From Isoptericola variabilis 225 (GTDB lineage: Bacteria > Actinomycetota > Actinomycetes > Actinomycetales > Cellulomonadaceae): a DNA stretch of 64,000 bases. The notes under the pieces are model-generated. The model did no database searches. It was not told the origin of the DNA and saw only the letters and a program-made list of their open reading frames with translations. The stretch lies in contig NC_015588.1 of assembly GCF_000215105.1 (NCBI RefSeq), positions 1,054,001 through 1,118,000 on the forward strand, in the 5' to 3' direction. Shown here piece after piece: positions 36,713 to 47,247 of the stretch; positions within the stretch are counted from its first letter, which is position 1; each line of letters opens with the position of its first letter. A program made the position numbers and the translations under genes.

Positions 36713-37975
36713 GTGCCGATCGACGCGCTCGCGCCGTCCGACGCGGCCGCGATCCTCGAGGACGAGGTGCGCGAGCTCGTCCGGCGCCGCGGCATCGACC
36801 CGGTCCGCGACCGGCCCGCCCTCGAACGGCTCGCCGCCGAGGCGCTCGCCGACTACGCCGAGCGCGCCGCCCTCGGCGTCGTGCCGGCCCTCGCGGACCC
36901 GCACGCCGCGGTGCGGTCCGTCGTCGACGCGTTGGCTGGCCTCGGGCCGTTGCAGAAGTACCTCGACGACCCGCAGGTCGAGGAGATCTGGATCAACGGG
37001 CCCGCGCAGGTCTTCGTCGCGCGATCAGGCGTCCCCGAGCTCACGACCACGATCCTCACGGCCGAGCAGGTGCGTGACCTCGTCGAGCGCATGCTCAAGG
37101 CGAGCGGACGCCGCCTCGACCTGAGCAGCCCGTTCGTCGACGCGGTGCTGCCCGGCGGCGAGCGCCTCCACGTGGTCATCCCCGACATCACGCGGCGGCA
37201 CTGGGCGGTCAACATCCGCAAGCACCTGGTGCGGGCGCGGCACCTCGACGACCTCGTGCGCCTCGGGTCGCTCACGCGCCACGCCGCCGTGTTCCTCGAC
37301 GCGGCCGTGCGGGCGGGGCTCAACATCCTCGTCGCGGGGGCGGTCGCCGCGGGCAAGACGACGATGCTCAACGCGCTCGCCGGCTCGATCCCCTCCGGGC
37401 AGCGGGTCGTGACCTGCGAGGAAGTGTTCGAGCTCAATCTCCCCGTGCGGGACGTCGTCGCGATGCAGTGCCGCCAGGCGAGCCTCGAGGGCACCGGTGA
37501 GATCCCGCTGCGACGGCTCGTCAAGGAGTCGCTGCGCATGCGGCCCGACCGCATCGTCATCGGCGAGGTCCGCGAGGCGGAGAGCTTCGACATGCTCGTG
37601 GCTCTCAACGCCGGCGTTCCCGGGATGAGCACGATCCACGCCAACTCCGCGCGCGAGGCGGTCACGAAGATGTGCACGCTTCCCCTGCTCGCGGGGGAGA
37701 ACGTGACCGACCGCTTCGTCGTCCCGACCGTCGCGTCGGCGATCGACGTCGTCGTCCACCTGGGCGTGCGGCACGACGGCGTCCGGCAGGTCCGCGAGAT
37801 CGTCGCGGTCACGGGGCGGGTCGAGGAGGGGCGCGTCGAGACCGCCGGGCTGTTCCACCGGCTCCCGCCCGAGCGAGGAGGAGAGCTCGTCCGCGGTGAC
37901 GGCTTCCCGCCGGGCGAGGAACGGTTCGCCCGCGTCGGCGTCGACGTGCGCGCGCTCCTGGCGGGGGCGCGCTGA
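36713..37975 (+). CDS. tadA: Tad pilus assembly ATPase TadA/CpaF
   Basis: A 420-residue type II/IV secretion ATPase that powers Tad/Flp pilus assembly. The N-terminal EVRELVRRRGIDP, the EEIWINGP segment, a P-loop in the variant form GAVAAGKTT, the CEEVFELNLP Asp-box region, Walker B DRIVIGEVR and the STIHANSAREA motif are all present. GTG 36713 has GAAGGGGG about 8 nt upstream; in-frame GTG 36692 and ATG 36662 are alternatives. No TadZ/CpaE precedes it. It starts a tightly packed operon to 41281. Confidence 0.92.
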   Translation: MPIDALAPSDAAAILEDEVRELVRRRGIDPVRDRPALERLAAEALADYAERAALGVVPALADPHAAVRSVVDALAGLGPLQKYLDDPQVEEIWINGPAQVFVARSGVPELTTTILTAEQVRDLVERMLKASGRRLDLSSPFVDAVLPGGERLHVVIPDITRRHWAVNIRKHLVRARHLDDLVRLGSLTRHAAVFLDAAVRAGLNILVAGAVAAGKTTMLNALAGSIPSGQRVVTCEEVFELNLPVRDVVAMQCRQASLEGTGEIPLRRLVKESLRMRPDRIVIGEVREAESFDMLVALNAGVPGMSTIHANSAREAVTKMCTLPLLAGENVTDRFVVPTVASAIDVVVHLGVRHDGVRQVREIVAVTGRVEEGRVETAGLFHRLPPERGGELVRGDGFPPGEERFARVGVDVRALLAGAR

Positions 37976-38832
37976 TGGGCGTCGCGGTCGGGCTGCTCCT
38001 CGGGGCGGGGCTGTTCTGCGTCTGGTGGTCGTTCTGGGAGCCGGCCGAGCGCTCCCGACGGCGGACGCGGCGCTCCGCCGTCGTGCAGGACCTCCTCGTG
38101 CAGGCCGGGGCGCCGTCGGTCACGCCGGGCGCGCTCTACGGCGCGAGCGCCGTGCTCGCGCTCCTGGTCCTGCTCACCGGCCTGGCGCTCACGCGGTCGC
38201 CGGTCATCGCGCTGTGCTTCACGGTCATGGCCGCCGTCGCCCCGGAGATGCTGGTGCGCGCCCGCGCGCGCAAGCGCCGGCGCGACCTGCGCGACGTCTG
38301 GCCCGAGGTCGTCGACCACCTCGCGTCCGGTGTCCGCGCGGGCCTCTCGCTGCCGGAGGCGGTCGCCCAGCTCGGCGAGCGCGGCCCGGTCGAGCTGCGC
38401 GAGCAGTTCGCCCGCTTCGCGGCCGACTACCGCGCCACCGGGCGGTTCGGCGAGTGCCTCGACCTGCTCAAGGCCCGGCTCGCCGACCCCGTGGCCGACC
38501 GGATCGTCGAGGCGCTGCGCCTCACGCGCGAGGTCGGCGGCACCGACCTCGGCCGCCTGCTGCGCACCCTGTCGACGTTCCTGCGCGAGGACGCACGCAC
38601 CCGGGGCGAGCTCGAGGCCCGCCAGAGCTGGACGGTCAGCGGTGCACGGCTCGCGGCGGCCGGCCCGTGGATCGTGCTCGCGTTCCTCGCGACGCGGCCC
38701 GAGACCGCGCAGGCCTACGACTCGGCCGCGGGCGTCGCCGTGCTCGCCGGGGGAGCGGCCGTGTCCCTCGTCGCGTACCGGCTCATGCGACGGATCGGGC
38801 GCCTGCCCGAGGAAGGGCGGGTGCTGCGGTGA
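37975..38832 (+). CDS. tadB: Tad pilus assembly membrane protein TadB
   Basis: A 285-residue type II secretion F-domain protein. An N-terminal helix, then two helices around residues 55-90, a cytosolic domain with DVWPEVVDHLASGVRAGLSL and the EVGGTDLGRLLRTL motif, then two C-terminal helices. It overlaps the tadA stop by one base and tadC by four. Confidence 0.9.
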   Translation: MGVAVGLLLGAGLFCVWWSFWEPAERSRRRTRRSAVVQDLLVQAGAPSVTPGALYGASAVLALLVLLTGLALTRSPVIALCFTVMAAVAPEMLVRARARKRRRDLRDVWPEVVDHLASGVRAGLSLPEAVAQLGERGPVELREQFARFAADYRATGRFGECLDLLKARLADPVADRIVEALRLTREVGGTDLGRLLRTLSTFLREDARTRGELEARQSWTVSGARLAAAGPWIVLAFLATRPETAQAYDSAAGVAVLAGGAAVSLVAYRLMRRIGRLPEEGRVLR

Positions 38833-39767
38833 GCGAGTGGGTCTCGGTGCCGGGCGCGCTCGTCGGGCTGCTCGGCGGTATCGGCGTCCTGCTCGTGGTC
38901 GCGCGCCTCCGCGCACGTCGCATCACGCTGGACCAGCGGCTCGCGCCCGCGCTGCGGCCGCGGGACGCGACGTCGGGCCTCCTGCGCGAGCAGGCCGTCC
39001 ACACGCCCTTCCCCGTGGTCGAGCGGCTGCTCGCACCCTGGCTCGGCGACCTCGCGCACTGGTTCGAGCGCCTCGGGTCGCCGCGGGCGGAGGTCCGACG
39101 GCGCCTGGACCGCGCCGGGTGGGCGCAGAGCGTCGACCAGTTCCGGGCCCGGCAGGTCGTGTGGACCGTCCTCGGTCTCGCCGTCGGGCTGCTCGTCGCA
39201 CTCCTGCTCGCCGCGACGCGGGGGTCGTCGCCGGTGCCGCTCGTCGCGCTCGTCGTCCTCGCCGGCGCACTCGGCTTCGCGCTCTGCGACCAGCAGCTCA
39301 GCACCGCGGTCCGGCGCCGCGAGGAACGCATGCTCGCCGAGTTCCCGACGGTCGCCGAGCTCCTGGCGCTCGCGGTCACGGCGGGCGAGGGACCGGTGCC
39401 CGCGCTCGAGCGCGTCGCGTCCACGGCACGCGGGGAGCTGTCGGTCGAGCTCTCCCGCATGCTCGCCGACGTCCGCGCGGGGACGCCGATCGCGGCGGCC
39501 CTGACCGCGATGGCCGACCGGACCGCCCTGCCCCCGCTCACCCGGTTCGCCGAGGGCGTGGCGGTCGCGCTCGAGCGCGGCACGCCGCTCGCCGACGTCC
39601 TGCGCGCCCAGGCACAGGACGTCCGCGAGTCGGGGCGCCGGGCCCTGATGGAGGCGGGCGGCAAGAAGGAGGTCGCGATGCTCGTCCCCGTCGTGTTCCT
39701 CGTGCTGCCCGTGACCGTCGTGTTCGCCGTCTTCCCGTCGTTCGCCACCTTGCGGATCGGGCTGTGA
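38829..39767 (+). CDS. tadC: Tad pilus assembly membrane protein TadC
   Basis: A 312-residue second F-domain platform protein. It shows LAEFPTVAELLALAVTAGEGPVPALERV, a DVRAGTPIAAALTAMADR stretch and the terminal KKEVAMLVPVVFLVLPVTVVFAVFPSF helix typical of TadC. Translationally coupled to tadB (GTGA). Confidence 0.9.
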   Translation: MSEWVSVPGALVGLLGGIGVLLVVARLRARRITLDQRLAPALRPRDATSGLLREQAVHTPFPVVERLLAPWLGDLAHWFERLGSPRAEVRRRLDRAGWAQSVDQFRARQVVWTVLGLAVGLLVALLLAATRGSSPVPLVALVVLAGALGFALCDQQLSTAVRRREERMLAEFPTVAELLALAVTAGEGPVPALERVASTARGELSVELSRMLADVRAGTPIAAALTAMADRTALPPLTRFAEGVAVALERGTPLADVLRAQAQDVRESGRRALMEAGGKKEVAMLVPVVFLVLPVTVVFAVFPSFATLRIGL

Positions 39768-39793
39768 CCCGCCGCGACCAGAAAGGATGCTCG

Positions 39794-39988
39794 ATGTCCC
39801 TCGACCCTCAGGACCCTCGCGACCGTCGCGACCGCCCTGCCGCCGACGACCCGGAGCGCGGCGACGTCCCCGGCTGGGTCCTCGTGACCCTCATGACCGC
39901 CGGGCTGGTCGTGGCGCTCTGGGCCGTCGCCGGTCCGCTGCTGGAGGGCGCGTTCGTCGACGCCATCTCGAGCGTCACCGGCCGCTGA
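39794..39988 (+). CDS. Small Flp-pilin-like membrane protein
   Basis: A 64-residue protein with a charged N-terminus (about 28 residues) and one hydrophobic helix (PGWVLVTLMTAGLVVALWAVAG), ending in a short amphipathic tail. It sits where the Flp pilin gene lies in actinobacterial tad clusters (compare Rv3656c), but the usual glycine-x4-glutamate processing motif is not obvious. ATG 39794 is chosen for AAAGGA 8 nt upstream; GTG 39764 overlapping tadC is an alternative. A major pilin role is inference. Confidence 0.65.
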   Translation: MSLDPQDPRDRRDRPAADDPERGDVPGWVLVTLMTAGLVVALWAVAGPLLEGAFVDAISSVTGR

Positions 39989-39990
39989 CC

Positions 39991-40365
39991 GTGCACGACG
40001 GCGAGCGGGGCTCGGCGGTCGCCGAGTTCGTCCTCGTCGCCGCGCTCGTGCTCGCGCTGTTCCTCGGCGTCGTGCAGGTCGCGCTGGCCCTGCACGTACG
40101 CGCGCTCGTCGTCGACGCGGCCGCCGAGGGCGCGCGCATCGCGGCGCGCGCCGACCGGGACGCGTCCGACGGCGCGCGGCGGACGCGCGACCTCCTCACG
40201 GCGTCCCTGAACGCGAGCTACGCGCGCGACGTCACGGTGGGCTCGACGACCCTCGCGGGTCTGCCGGTCGTCGAGGTGACGGTGCGCGCACCGTTGCCCG
40301 TCGTCGGCATCCTCGGGCCGTCCGGCATGCTGACCGCGCGCGGCCACGCGCTGGAGGAAGGATGA
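39991..40365 (+). CDS. tadE: TadE-like minor pilin
   Basis: A 124-residue pseudopilin with the class III processing motif GSAVAEF (cleavage after Gly, Glu at +5) followed by a hydrophobic helix. GTG 39991 lies 2 nt after the preceding stop. Its stop overlaps the next TadE-like gene. Confidence 0.85.
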   Translation: MHDGERGSAVAEFVLVAALVLALFLGVVQVALALHVRALVVDAAAEGARIAARADRDASDGARRTRDLLTASLNASYARDVTVGSTTLAGLPVVEVTVRAPLPVVGILGPSGMLTARGHALEEG

Positions 40366-40811
40366 GCGTGGACGGGGGTCGCCACGACCCGGAGCGGGGC
40401 GCCGCGATGGTCGAGTTCCTCGGTGCCACGGTGATCCTCCTGCTGCCGCTCGTCTACCTCGTCCTCACGCTCGCGCAGGTCCAGGCCGGCACCTTCGCGG
40501 TCGAGGGTGCCGCGCGCGAGGCGGCGCGCGCGGTCGTCACGGCGTCGTCGTCGGCCGAGGGCGCGGCTCGGGCGCAGGCCGCCGTCGGGATCGCGCTCGC
40601 CGACCAGGGGTTCGACGGCGGAGGGTCGCTCCGGCTCGAGTGCTCGCACGACCCGTGCCTGACGCCGGGCGGCACCGTGGCGACCGAGGTGCGGCTCGCC
40701 GTCCCGCTGCCCTTCGTCCCCGAGGCGCTGCGCTCGTGGGTGCCGCTCGAGATCCCCGTCGAGGCGGCGCACGTCGGCTCGGTCGACCAGTACGGGCAGG
40801 CGCGGCCGTGA
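40362..40811 (+). CDS. TadE/TadF-like minor pilin 2
   Basis: A 149-residue pseudopilin with the motif RGAAMVEFLGATVILLLPL (Gly/Ala cleavage, Glu at +5). The extracytosolic part has a cysteine pair (LECSHDPCL) that could form a disulfide. Coupled by ATGA to tadE and by GTGA to the next gene. Confidence 0.83.
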   Translation: MSVDGGRHDPERGAAMVEFLGATVILLLPLVYLVLTLAQVQAGTFAVEGAAREAARAVVTASSSAEGAARAQAAVGIALADQGFDGGGSLRLECSHDPCLTPGGTVATEVRLAVPLPFVPEALRSWVPLEIPVEAAHVGSVDQYGQARP

Positions 40812-41281
40812 GCGGGGCAGGGGTTCGGCGGGACGGCCGCGAGGACGGACGCATCATGCTGCTCACGGCCGGGTGCGTCGCGCTCGGTCTCATGCTCGTG
40901 GCGATGGTCGCGTCGTCGACGGCCGTGCACCTCGACCGCAAGCAGCTGTACGACGTCGCGGACATGCTCGCGGCCGACGCCGCGGACGCGATGCCTCCCG
41001 AGCGCTTCTACGCCGGCGAGGCGCGCGCCCCCGACGCGTCGGGCGTCCTGACGCTGACCGACGCGGACGTGCGTCGCGCGGTGACGGACTACCTCGCCGC
41101 GCACCCCGGCGTGCTGCGCGGGCTCGACGGCGTCCGGGTCGTCGAGGCCACGTCGCCGGACGGCCGGACGGCGCGCGTCGGGCTCGCCGCGACGTCGCGC
41201 CCGCCGCTGCTGCGATGGTTCACCGACGCGTTCGGCGGCGGGATCACGGTGCAGGCGACCGCCTCGGCACGGGCCCAGTAG
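40808..41281 (+). CDS. TadG/Rv3654c-like secreted pilus-associated protein
   Basis: A 157-residue protein with a short basic N-terminus, a DGRIMLLTAG segment and one transmembrane helix, followed by an extracytosolic domain of about 115 residues. It occupies the place of the last TadE/G-like protein in actinobacterial tad operons (compare Rv3654c). Its TAG stop is also the first three bases of the TAGGTT hexamer of the ankyrin gene. Confidence 0.75.
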   Translation: MSGAGVRRDGREDGRIMLLTAGCVALGLMLVAMVASSTAVHLDRKQLYDVADMLAADAADAMPPERFYAGEARAPDASGVLTLTDADVRRAVTDYLAAHPGVLRGLDGVRVVEATSPDGRTARVGLAATSRPPLLRWFTDAFGGGITVQATASARAQ

Positions 41282-41284
41282 GTT
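41279..41284 (+). promoter_or_regulatory. -10 hexamer of the ankyrin gene, overlapping the upstream stop
   Basis: TAGGTT, 6 nt before ATG 41291; its TAG is the stop codon of the last pilus gene. Confidence 0.5.
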
Positions 41285-41290
41285 CGGAGC

Positions 41291-41674
41291 ATGAGCGACG
41301 ACAAGGCACCGGTCGACCTCGACCAGATGTTCGACCTTGCCCGGGCGGGCGCCGACCTGCTCCTCGAGTTCGTCGACGCCGGGGTCCCGGCCGACCACGC
41401 CGACGCCGACGGCAACACGCTGCTCATGCTCGCGGCGTACCACGGGCACGCGGACCTCGTGCGCGGCCTCGCCGAGCGGGGTGCCGACGTCGACCGGCTC
41501 AACGCGCGGGGGCAGTCCCCGCTCGCGGGTGCGGTCTTCAAGGGGTTCGACGACGTCGTCGCCCAACTCCTCGCCGCGGGCGCCGATCCCGACGCCGGGA
41601 ACCCGAGCGCGCGGGCGACCGCGCAGATGTTCGGGCGCGTGCTGCCGGAGCCTCCGACGCCCGAGCAGGCCTGA
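41291..41674 (+). CDS. Ankyrin-repeat protein
   Basis: A 127-residue soluble protein with about three ankyrin repeats; the clearest are DADGNTLLMLAAYHGHADLV and NARGQSPLAGAVFKGFDDVV. Small ankyrin proteins of this kind are common beside housekeeping genes in actinobacteria, and some sit beside catalases; no partner is evident here. Confidence 0.88.
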   Translation: MSDDKAPVDLDQMFDLARAGADLLLEFVDAGVPADHADADGNTLLMLAAYHGHADLVRGLAERGADVDRLNARGQSPLAGAVFKGFDDVVAQLLAAGADPDAGNPSARATAQMFGRVLPEPPTPEQA

Positions 41675-41682
41675 GCCGCGGG

Positions 41683-41688
41683 TACCCT
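41683..41688 (+). promoter_or_regulatory. -10 hexamer of prfB (leaderless)
   Basis: TACCCT, 8 nt before GTG 41697. Confidence 0.5.
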
Positions 41689-41696
41689 AGAACCTC

Positions 41697-42812
41697 GTGG
41701 CCACCATCGACTTCCCCGCAGAGATCAAGGCGCTGCGCGCCACCCTCGACTCGATCGAGGCCGTGAGCGACCCCACCGCCCTGCAGGAGAAGATCGCCCG
41801 GCTCTCGGAGCAGGCGTCGGCCCCGGACCTCTGGGACGACCCCGAGAAGGCGCAGAGCGTCACGTCGGCACTCTCGGCCACGCAGGGCGAGCTCGAGCGG
41901 GTCAAGAAGCTCCGTCAGCGCATCGACGACGTCGAGACCCTCGTCGAGATGGGCCAGGAGATGGACGACGCCGACACCCTCGTGGAGGCCGAGACCGAGA
42001 TCGCGGCCATCCGCAAGGACCTCGACGTGCTCGAGGTGCGCACGCTCCTCAACGGCGAGTACGATGCCCGCGAGGCCGTCGTCACGATCCGCGCCGGCGC
42101 CGGCGGCGTCGACGCCGCGGACTTCGCCGAGATGCTCCTGCGCATGTACCTGCGCTGGGCCGAGCGTCACGGCTACCCGACGTCGGTGCTCGACACGTCG
42201 TACGCCGAGGAGGCGGGCCTCAAGTCGGCGACGTTCGAGGTCAAGGCGCCCTACGCGTTCGGCCATCTGTCGGTCGAGGCGGGCACGCACCGTCTCGTGC
42301 GCATCTCGCCGTTCGACAACCAGGGCCGCCGCCAGACGTCGTTCGCCGCTGTCGAGGTCGTGCCGCTCATCGAGCAGACCGACCACATCGAGATCCCCGA
42401 GTCGGAGATCAAGGTCGACGTCTTCCGTTCGTCCGGCCCGGGCGGCCAGTCGGTCAACACCACCGACTCCGCCGTGCGCATGACGCACATCCCGACCGGC
42501 ATCGTCGTCTCGATGCAGAACGAGAAGTCGCAGATCCAGAACCGCGCCGCCGCGCTGCGCGTCCTCCAGTCGCGACTGCTCCTGCAGCGCCAGCAGGAGG
42601 AGGCCGCGAAGAAGAAGGAGCTCGCCGGCGACATCAAGGCGAGCTGGGGCGACCAGATGCGCTCCTACGTCCTCCAGCCGTACCAGATGGTCAAGGACCT
42701 CCGCACCGAGCACGAGTCCGGCAACCCGGCCGCCGTGTTCGACGGCGCGATCGACGACTTCATCGAGGCCGGCATCCGCTGGCGCCGCTCCCAGGGCGCC
42801 GACGCCGCCTGA
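41697..42812 (+). CDS. prfB: Peptide chain release factor 2
   Basis: A 371-residue RF2 that reads UGA and UAA stops. The stop-recognition tripeptide SPF is in [15 protein letters not shown] and the catalytic GGQ at about residues 248-250 ([10 protein letters not shown]). The frame is continuous, so there is no programmed +1 frameshift. It begins the conserved prfB-ftsE-ftsX-smpB block but is separated from ftsE by the largest repeat array. Confidence 0.96.
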   Translation: MATIDFPAEIKALRATLDSIEAVSDPTALQEKIARLSEQASAPDLWDDPEKAQSVTSALSATQGELERVKKLRQRIDDVETLVEMGQEMDDADTLVEAETEIAAIRKDLDVLEVRTLLNGEYDAREAVVTIRAGAGGVDAADFAEMLLRMYLRWAERHGYPTSVLDTSYAEEAGLKSATFEVKAPYAFGHLSVEAGTHRLVRISPFDNQGRRQTSFAAVEVVPLIEQTDHIEIPESEIKVDVFRSSGPGGQSVNTTDSAVRMTHIPTGIVVSMQNEKSQIQNRAAALRVLQSRLLLQRQQEEAAKKKELAGDIKASWGDQMRSYVLQPYQMVKDLRTEHESGNPAAVFDGAIDDFIEAGIRWRRSQGADAA

Positions 42813-42821
42813 TCCCCTCGC

Positions 42822-43050
42822 CGACGTAGCGCTTCAGCTCGCGAGGTAGCGCTGCGCCCGGCGAGGTAGCGCTGCGCCCGGCGAGGTAGCGCTGTGCCGG
42901 GCGAGGTAGCGCGTTTCGCGCCGAGGTAGCGTGCGCGACGCGCTACCTCGCCACGAATCGCGCTACTTCGCGGTGGGTCGCGCTACCTCGTCGGAGAACG
43001 CGCTACGTCGCGACGGCGCGCGCTACCTCGCCACGAGACGCGCTACTTCG
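42822..43050. repeat. CGANGTAGCG array D (6 forward + 6 inverted)
   Basis: Six forward cores start at 42822, 42842, 42862, 42882, 42902 and 42922; six inverted cores start at 42941, 42961, 42981, 43001, 43021 and 43041. The step is exactly 20 bp in each arm. Position 4 of the core varies (G, C or A) while the rest is fixed. Spacers are mostly different, although two adjacent ones are identical. It occupies most of the 382-bp gap between prfB and ftsE; 43051-43194 holds no clear gene, only a likely ftsE leader. Confidence 0.93.
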
Positions 43051-43194
43051 CGTGGTGTGGGGTTGTGCGGGGCAACCGACCGACCCGCGACACACCGGCG
43101 TGTCCTCCCCGTGACCCTCCCGCCCGCCGTGCGACTCTCGATCGGCGAGCAGCATCGCTCCGGCATGCGGAGAGGTGCGAGGGGAGGGGCACGC

Positions 43195-44265
43195 GTGATT
43201 CGGTTCGAGAACGTCTCGAAGGTCTACGCCCGCGGGGCGAGGCCCGCGCTCGACGGCGTCACGGTGGACGTCGCGCGCGGCGAGTTCGTGTTCCTGGTGG
43301 GCGCGTCGGGCTCCGGGAAGTCGACGTTCCTGCGCCTCGTGCTGCGCGAGGAGCGCCCGACCGGCGGCCGCGTGTACGTGGCTGGCCGGGACCTGTCGAC
43401 CATCTCGAGCTGGAAGGTGCCGTCGCTGCGCCGCAGCATCGGCGTGGTCTTCCAGGACTTCCGGCTGCTGCCCAACAAGACCGTCTACGAGAACGTCGCG
43501 TTCGCGCTCCAGGTGATCGGCCGCCCACGGCACGTCATCAAGACGACCGTGCCCGAGGTGCTCGAGATGGTCGGCCTCGACGGCAAGGAGAAGCGCCGGC
43601 CGCACGAGCTGTCCGGCGGCGAGCAGCAGCGCGTGGCGATCGCGCGCGCGTTCGTCAACCGCCCGCAGATCCTCCTCGCCGACGAGCCCACCGGGAACCT
43701 CGACCCGACGACGTCGCTCGGCATCATGCGCCTGCTCGACCGCATCAACCGCACCGGCACCACCGTGGTCATGGCCACGCACGACGACGAGATCGTCAAC
43801 GAGATGCGCAAGCGCGTCGTCGAGCTCAAGACCGGCGTGGTGGTGCGCGACGAGGCGGTCGGCGTCTACGGCGAGCGCGAGTCGATCCTGCCCGAGGTCG
43901 GCGGCACGCCGGTCCTCGACGCCCCCGGCCGCGACCAGCCGCAGATCCGGATCTCGCCCGAGCCGGCCGACATCGAGGCCGAGCGCGCCGCCGAGCGCGC
44001 GGCCGCCCGCGCCGCCGCGCAGGGGCGCCCCGCCGTCCCGCCACCGGCGGCCTCGACGCCGGTGAGCACCCTGGAGCCCGAACCGGCACCCTTGCGCGTG
44101 AGCGCACCGGGGCCGACGCCGGAGCCGGAGCCGACGCCGAAGCAGGAGCCGGCCCGCGACGTCGTGCACGACCCGGCCGACGACGTCGTGCACGACCGGG
44201 CCGACGACGTCGTGCAGCAGGTCCTGGCCGAGCACGGCCGCGCGCGTGCGGGACGGGAGGGCTGA
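43195..44265 (+). CDS. ftsE: Cell-division ATPase FtsE with long C-terminal extension
   Basis: A 356-residue protein; residues 1-225 are a complete FtsE ATPase (Walker [30 protein letters not shown], signature [14 protein letters not shown], Walker [13 protein letters not shown]). The remaining ~130 residues are Ala/Pro/Glu-rich, ending in two copies of a DDVVHDxAD unit and a DDVVQQV variant; normal FtsE is about 229 residues. With FtsX it drives the adjacent M23 hydrolase system at the septum. GTG 43195 follows a GAGGGGAGG ribosome site. Confidence 0.94.
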   Translation: MIRFENVSKVYARGARPALDGVTVDVARGEFVFLVGASGSGKSTFLRLVLREERPTGGRVYVAGRDLSTISSWKVPSLRRSIGVVFQDFRLLPNKTVYENVAFALQVIGRPRHVIKTTVPEVLEMVGLDGKEKRRPHELSGGEQQRVAIARAFVNRPQILLADEPTGNLDPTTSLGIMRLLDRINRTGTTVVMATHDDEIVNEMRKRVVELKTGVVVRDEAVGVYGERESILPEVGGTPVLDAPGRDQPQIRISPEPADIEAERAAERAAARAAAQGRPAVPPPAASTPVSTLEPEPAPLRVSAPGPTPEPEPTPKQEPARDVVHDPADDVVHDRADDVVQQVLAEHGRARAGREG

Positions 44266-44266
44266 C

Positions 44267-45178
44267 GTGCGGCTCCAGTTCGTCGTCACGGAGGTCCTGC
44301 AGGGCCTGCGCCGCAACGTCTCGATGGTCGTCTCGGTCATCCTCGTGACGTTCGTGTCCCTGACGTTCGTGGGCTCGGCCGCGCTGCTCCAGACGCAGGT
44401 CGACAAGCTCAAGGGCGACTGGTACGACCTCGTCGAGGTCTCGGTGTTCCTGTGCCCCGACGGCTCGACGGCGCCCACGTGCGCCGCCGGCGAGGCGACC
44501 GAGGAGCAGATCGACGCCGTCCGCGACGTCATCGACACCGAGCTGGGCGACGTCGTCGCGCAGGTGTACCTCGAGACGAAGGCCGACGCGTTCGAGGCGT
44601 TCAGCGAGCGCTACCCGGACGGCTACCAGGGCACCCAGCTGACCGAGGACGACATGCAGGCGTCGTTCCGGCTCAAGCTCGTCGACCCGGAGGAGTACCA
44701 GGTCGTCGCCGACGTGCTCACGGGGCGCGACGGCGTCGAGGTCGTCGAGGACCAGCGGGCGATCTTCGAGCCGCTGTTCCTCGCGCTCAACCGGGCGTCG
44801 CTGCTCGCGGCGGGCCTCGCCGTCGTCATGCTGCTCGCCGCCGTCCTGCTCATCACGACGACGATCCGGCTGTCCGCGATGTCGCGCCGGCGCGAGACGG
44901 GGATCATGCGCCTCGTCGGCGCCTCGAACCTGTTCGTCCAGCTGCCGTTCCTGCTCGAGGGGGCGATCGCGGCGGTGATCGGGGCGCTGCTCGCCGTGGG
45001 CGGGCTGTGGCTCGGCGTGCAGTACTTCATCACCGACTGGCTGCAGGAATCCGTGAACTGGGTAGCGTACGTGACCGTGGGCGACGTGCTGCGCGTCGCC
45101 CCGCTGCTGATCGGGATCGCGGTGGGGCTCGCCGTGGTCTCGTCGGTGGTGACGCTCAACCGCTACACGAGGGTGTGA
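44267..45178 (+). CDS. ftsX: Cell-division permease-like protein FtsX
   Basis: A 303-residue four-helix protein. The N-terminal helix (SMVVSVILVTFVSLTFVGSAALL), a large extracytosolic domain (about 45-185) with a cysteine pair in FLCPDGSTAPTCAAG, and three C-terminal helices with MSRRRETGIMRLVGASN are typical. It relays FtsE activity to a murein hydrolase. It starts 1 nt after ftsE. Confidence 0.94.
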   Translation: MRLQFVVTEVLQGLRRNVSMVVSVILVTFVSLTFVGSAALLQTQVDKLKGDWYDLVEVSVFLCPDGSTAPTCAAGEATEEQIDAVRDVIDTELGDVVAQVYLETKADAFEAFSERYPDGYQGTQLTEDDMQASFRLKLVDPEEYQVVADVLTGRDGVEVVEDQRAIFEPLFLALNRASLLAAGLAVVMLLAAVLLITTTIRLSAMSRRRETGIMRLVGASNLFVQLPFLLEGAIAAVIGALLAVGGLWLGVQYFITDWLQESVNWVAYVTVGDVLRVAPLLIGIAVGLAVVSSVVTLNRYTRV

Positions 45179-45185
45179 GACGACG

Positions 45186-46670
<1,485 letters not shown>

Positions 46671-46758
46671 CGCGTTCTCCGGGCGCGGAATTGCGCTCGA
46701 CGCCGGTACGGCCTCCCGTATCCTGGGACGTCGCGACAACCCCGGGAGGAGGAGACCC

Positions 46759-47247
46759 ATGGCCAAGGCCGGCAAGAAGCAGGCCGACCCGCGCACGATC
46801 GTGGCGAACAACAAGAAGGCCCGCCACGACTACGTGATCGAGGACGTGTACGAGGCCGGGATCGTCCTGTCGGGCACCGAGGTCAAGGCGCTGCGCATGG
46901 GCCGCGCGTCGCTCGTCGACGGCTACGCCACGATCGACCGCGGCGAGGCGTGGCTCGAGAACGTGCACATCCCGGAGTACTTCCAGGGGACGTGGAACAA
47001 CCACGCGCCGCGACGCCGGCGCAAGCTCCTGCTGCACCGCGAGGAGATCCTGCGCCTCGACTCGAAGGTCAAGGAGAAGGGCCACACGCTGGTCCCGCTG
47101 AGCCTGTACTTCCTCGACGGCCGCGCCAAGGTGGAGATCGCCCTGGCGCGAGGCAAGAAGGAGTACGACAAGCGCCAGACCCTGCGCGAGAAGCAGGACA
47201 TGCGCGAGGCGCAGCGCGCCATGCGGCAGCGCGAGCTGCTCAGCTGA
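46759..47247 (+). CDS. smpB: SsrA-binding protein SmpB
   Basis: A 162-residue tmRNA partner that escorts ssrA into stalled ribosomes. [38 protein letters not shown] and the C-terminal [20 protein letters not shown] tail are conserved. ATG 46759 follows a GGAGGAGG site. TATCCT at 46719-46724 is a possible -10. ssrA lies 0.5 kb downstream; the gene overlaps the convergent OsmC gene by 8 bp. Confidence 0.96.
   Translation: MAKAGKKQADPRTIVANNKKARHDYVIEDVYEAGIVLSGTEVKALRMGRASLVDGYATIDRGEAWLENVHIPEYFQGTWNNHAPRRRRKLLLHREEILRLDSKVKEKGHTLVPLSLYFLDGRAKVEIALARGKKEYDKRQTLREKQDMREAQRAMRQRELLS

Noticed and set aside
41697..42812. Programmed +1 frameshift in prfB
   Set aside because: The frame is continuous from GTG to TGA, with no early in-frame UGA.
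42822..43050. CRISPR array interpretation of the 20-bp periodic repeats
   Set aside because: The repeat is 10 bp with 10-bp spacers, arms are inverted relative to each other, and there are no cas genes.
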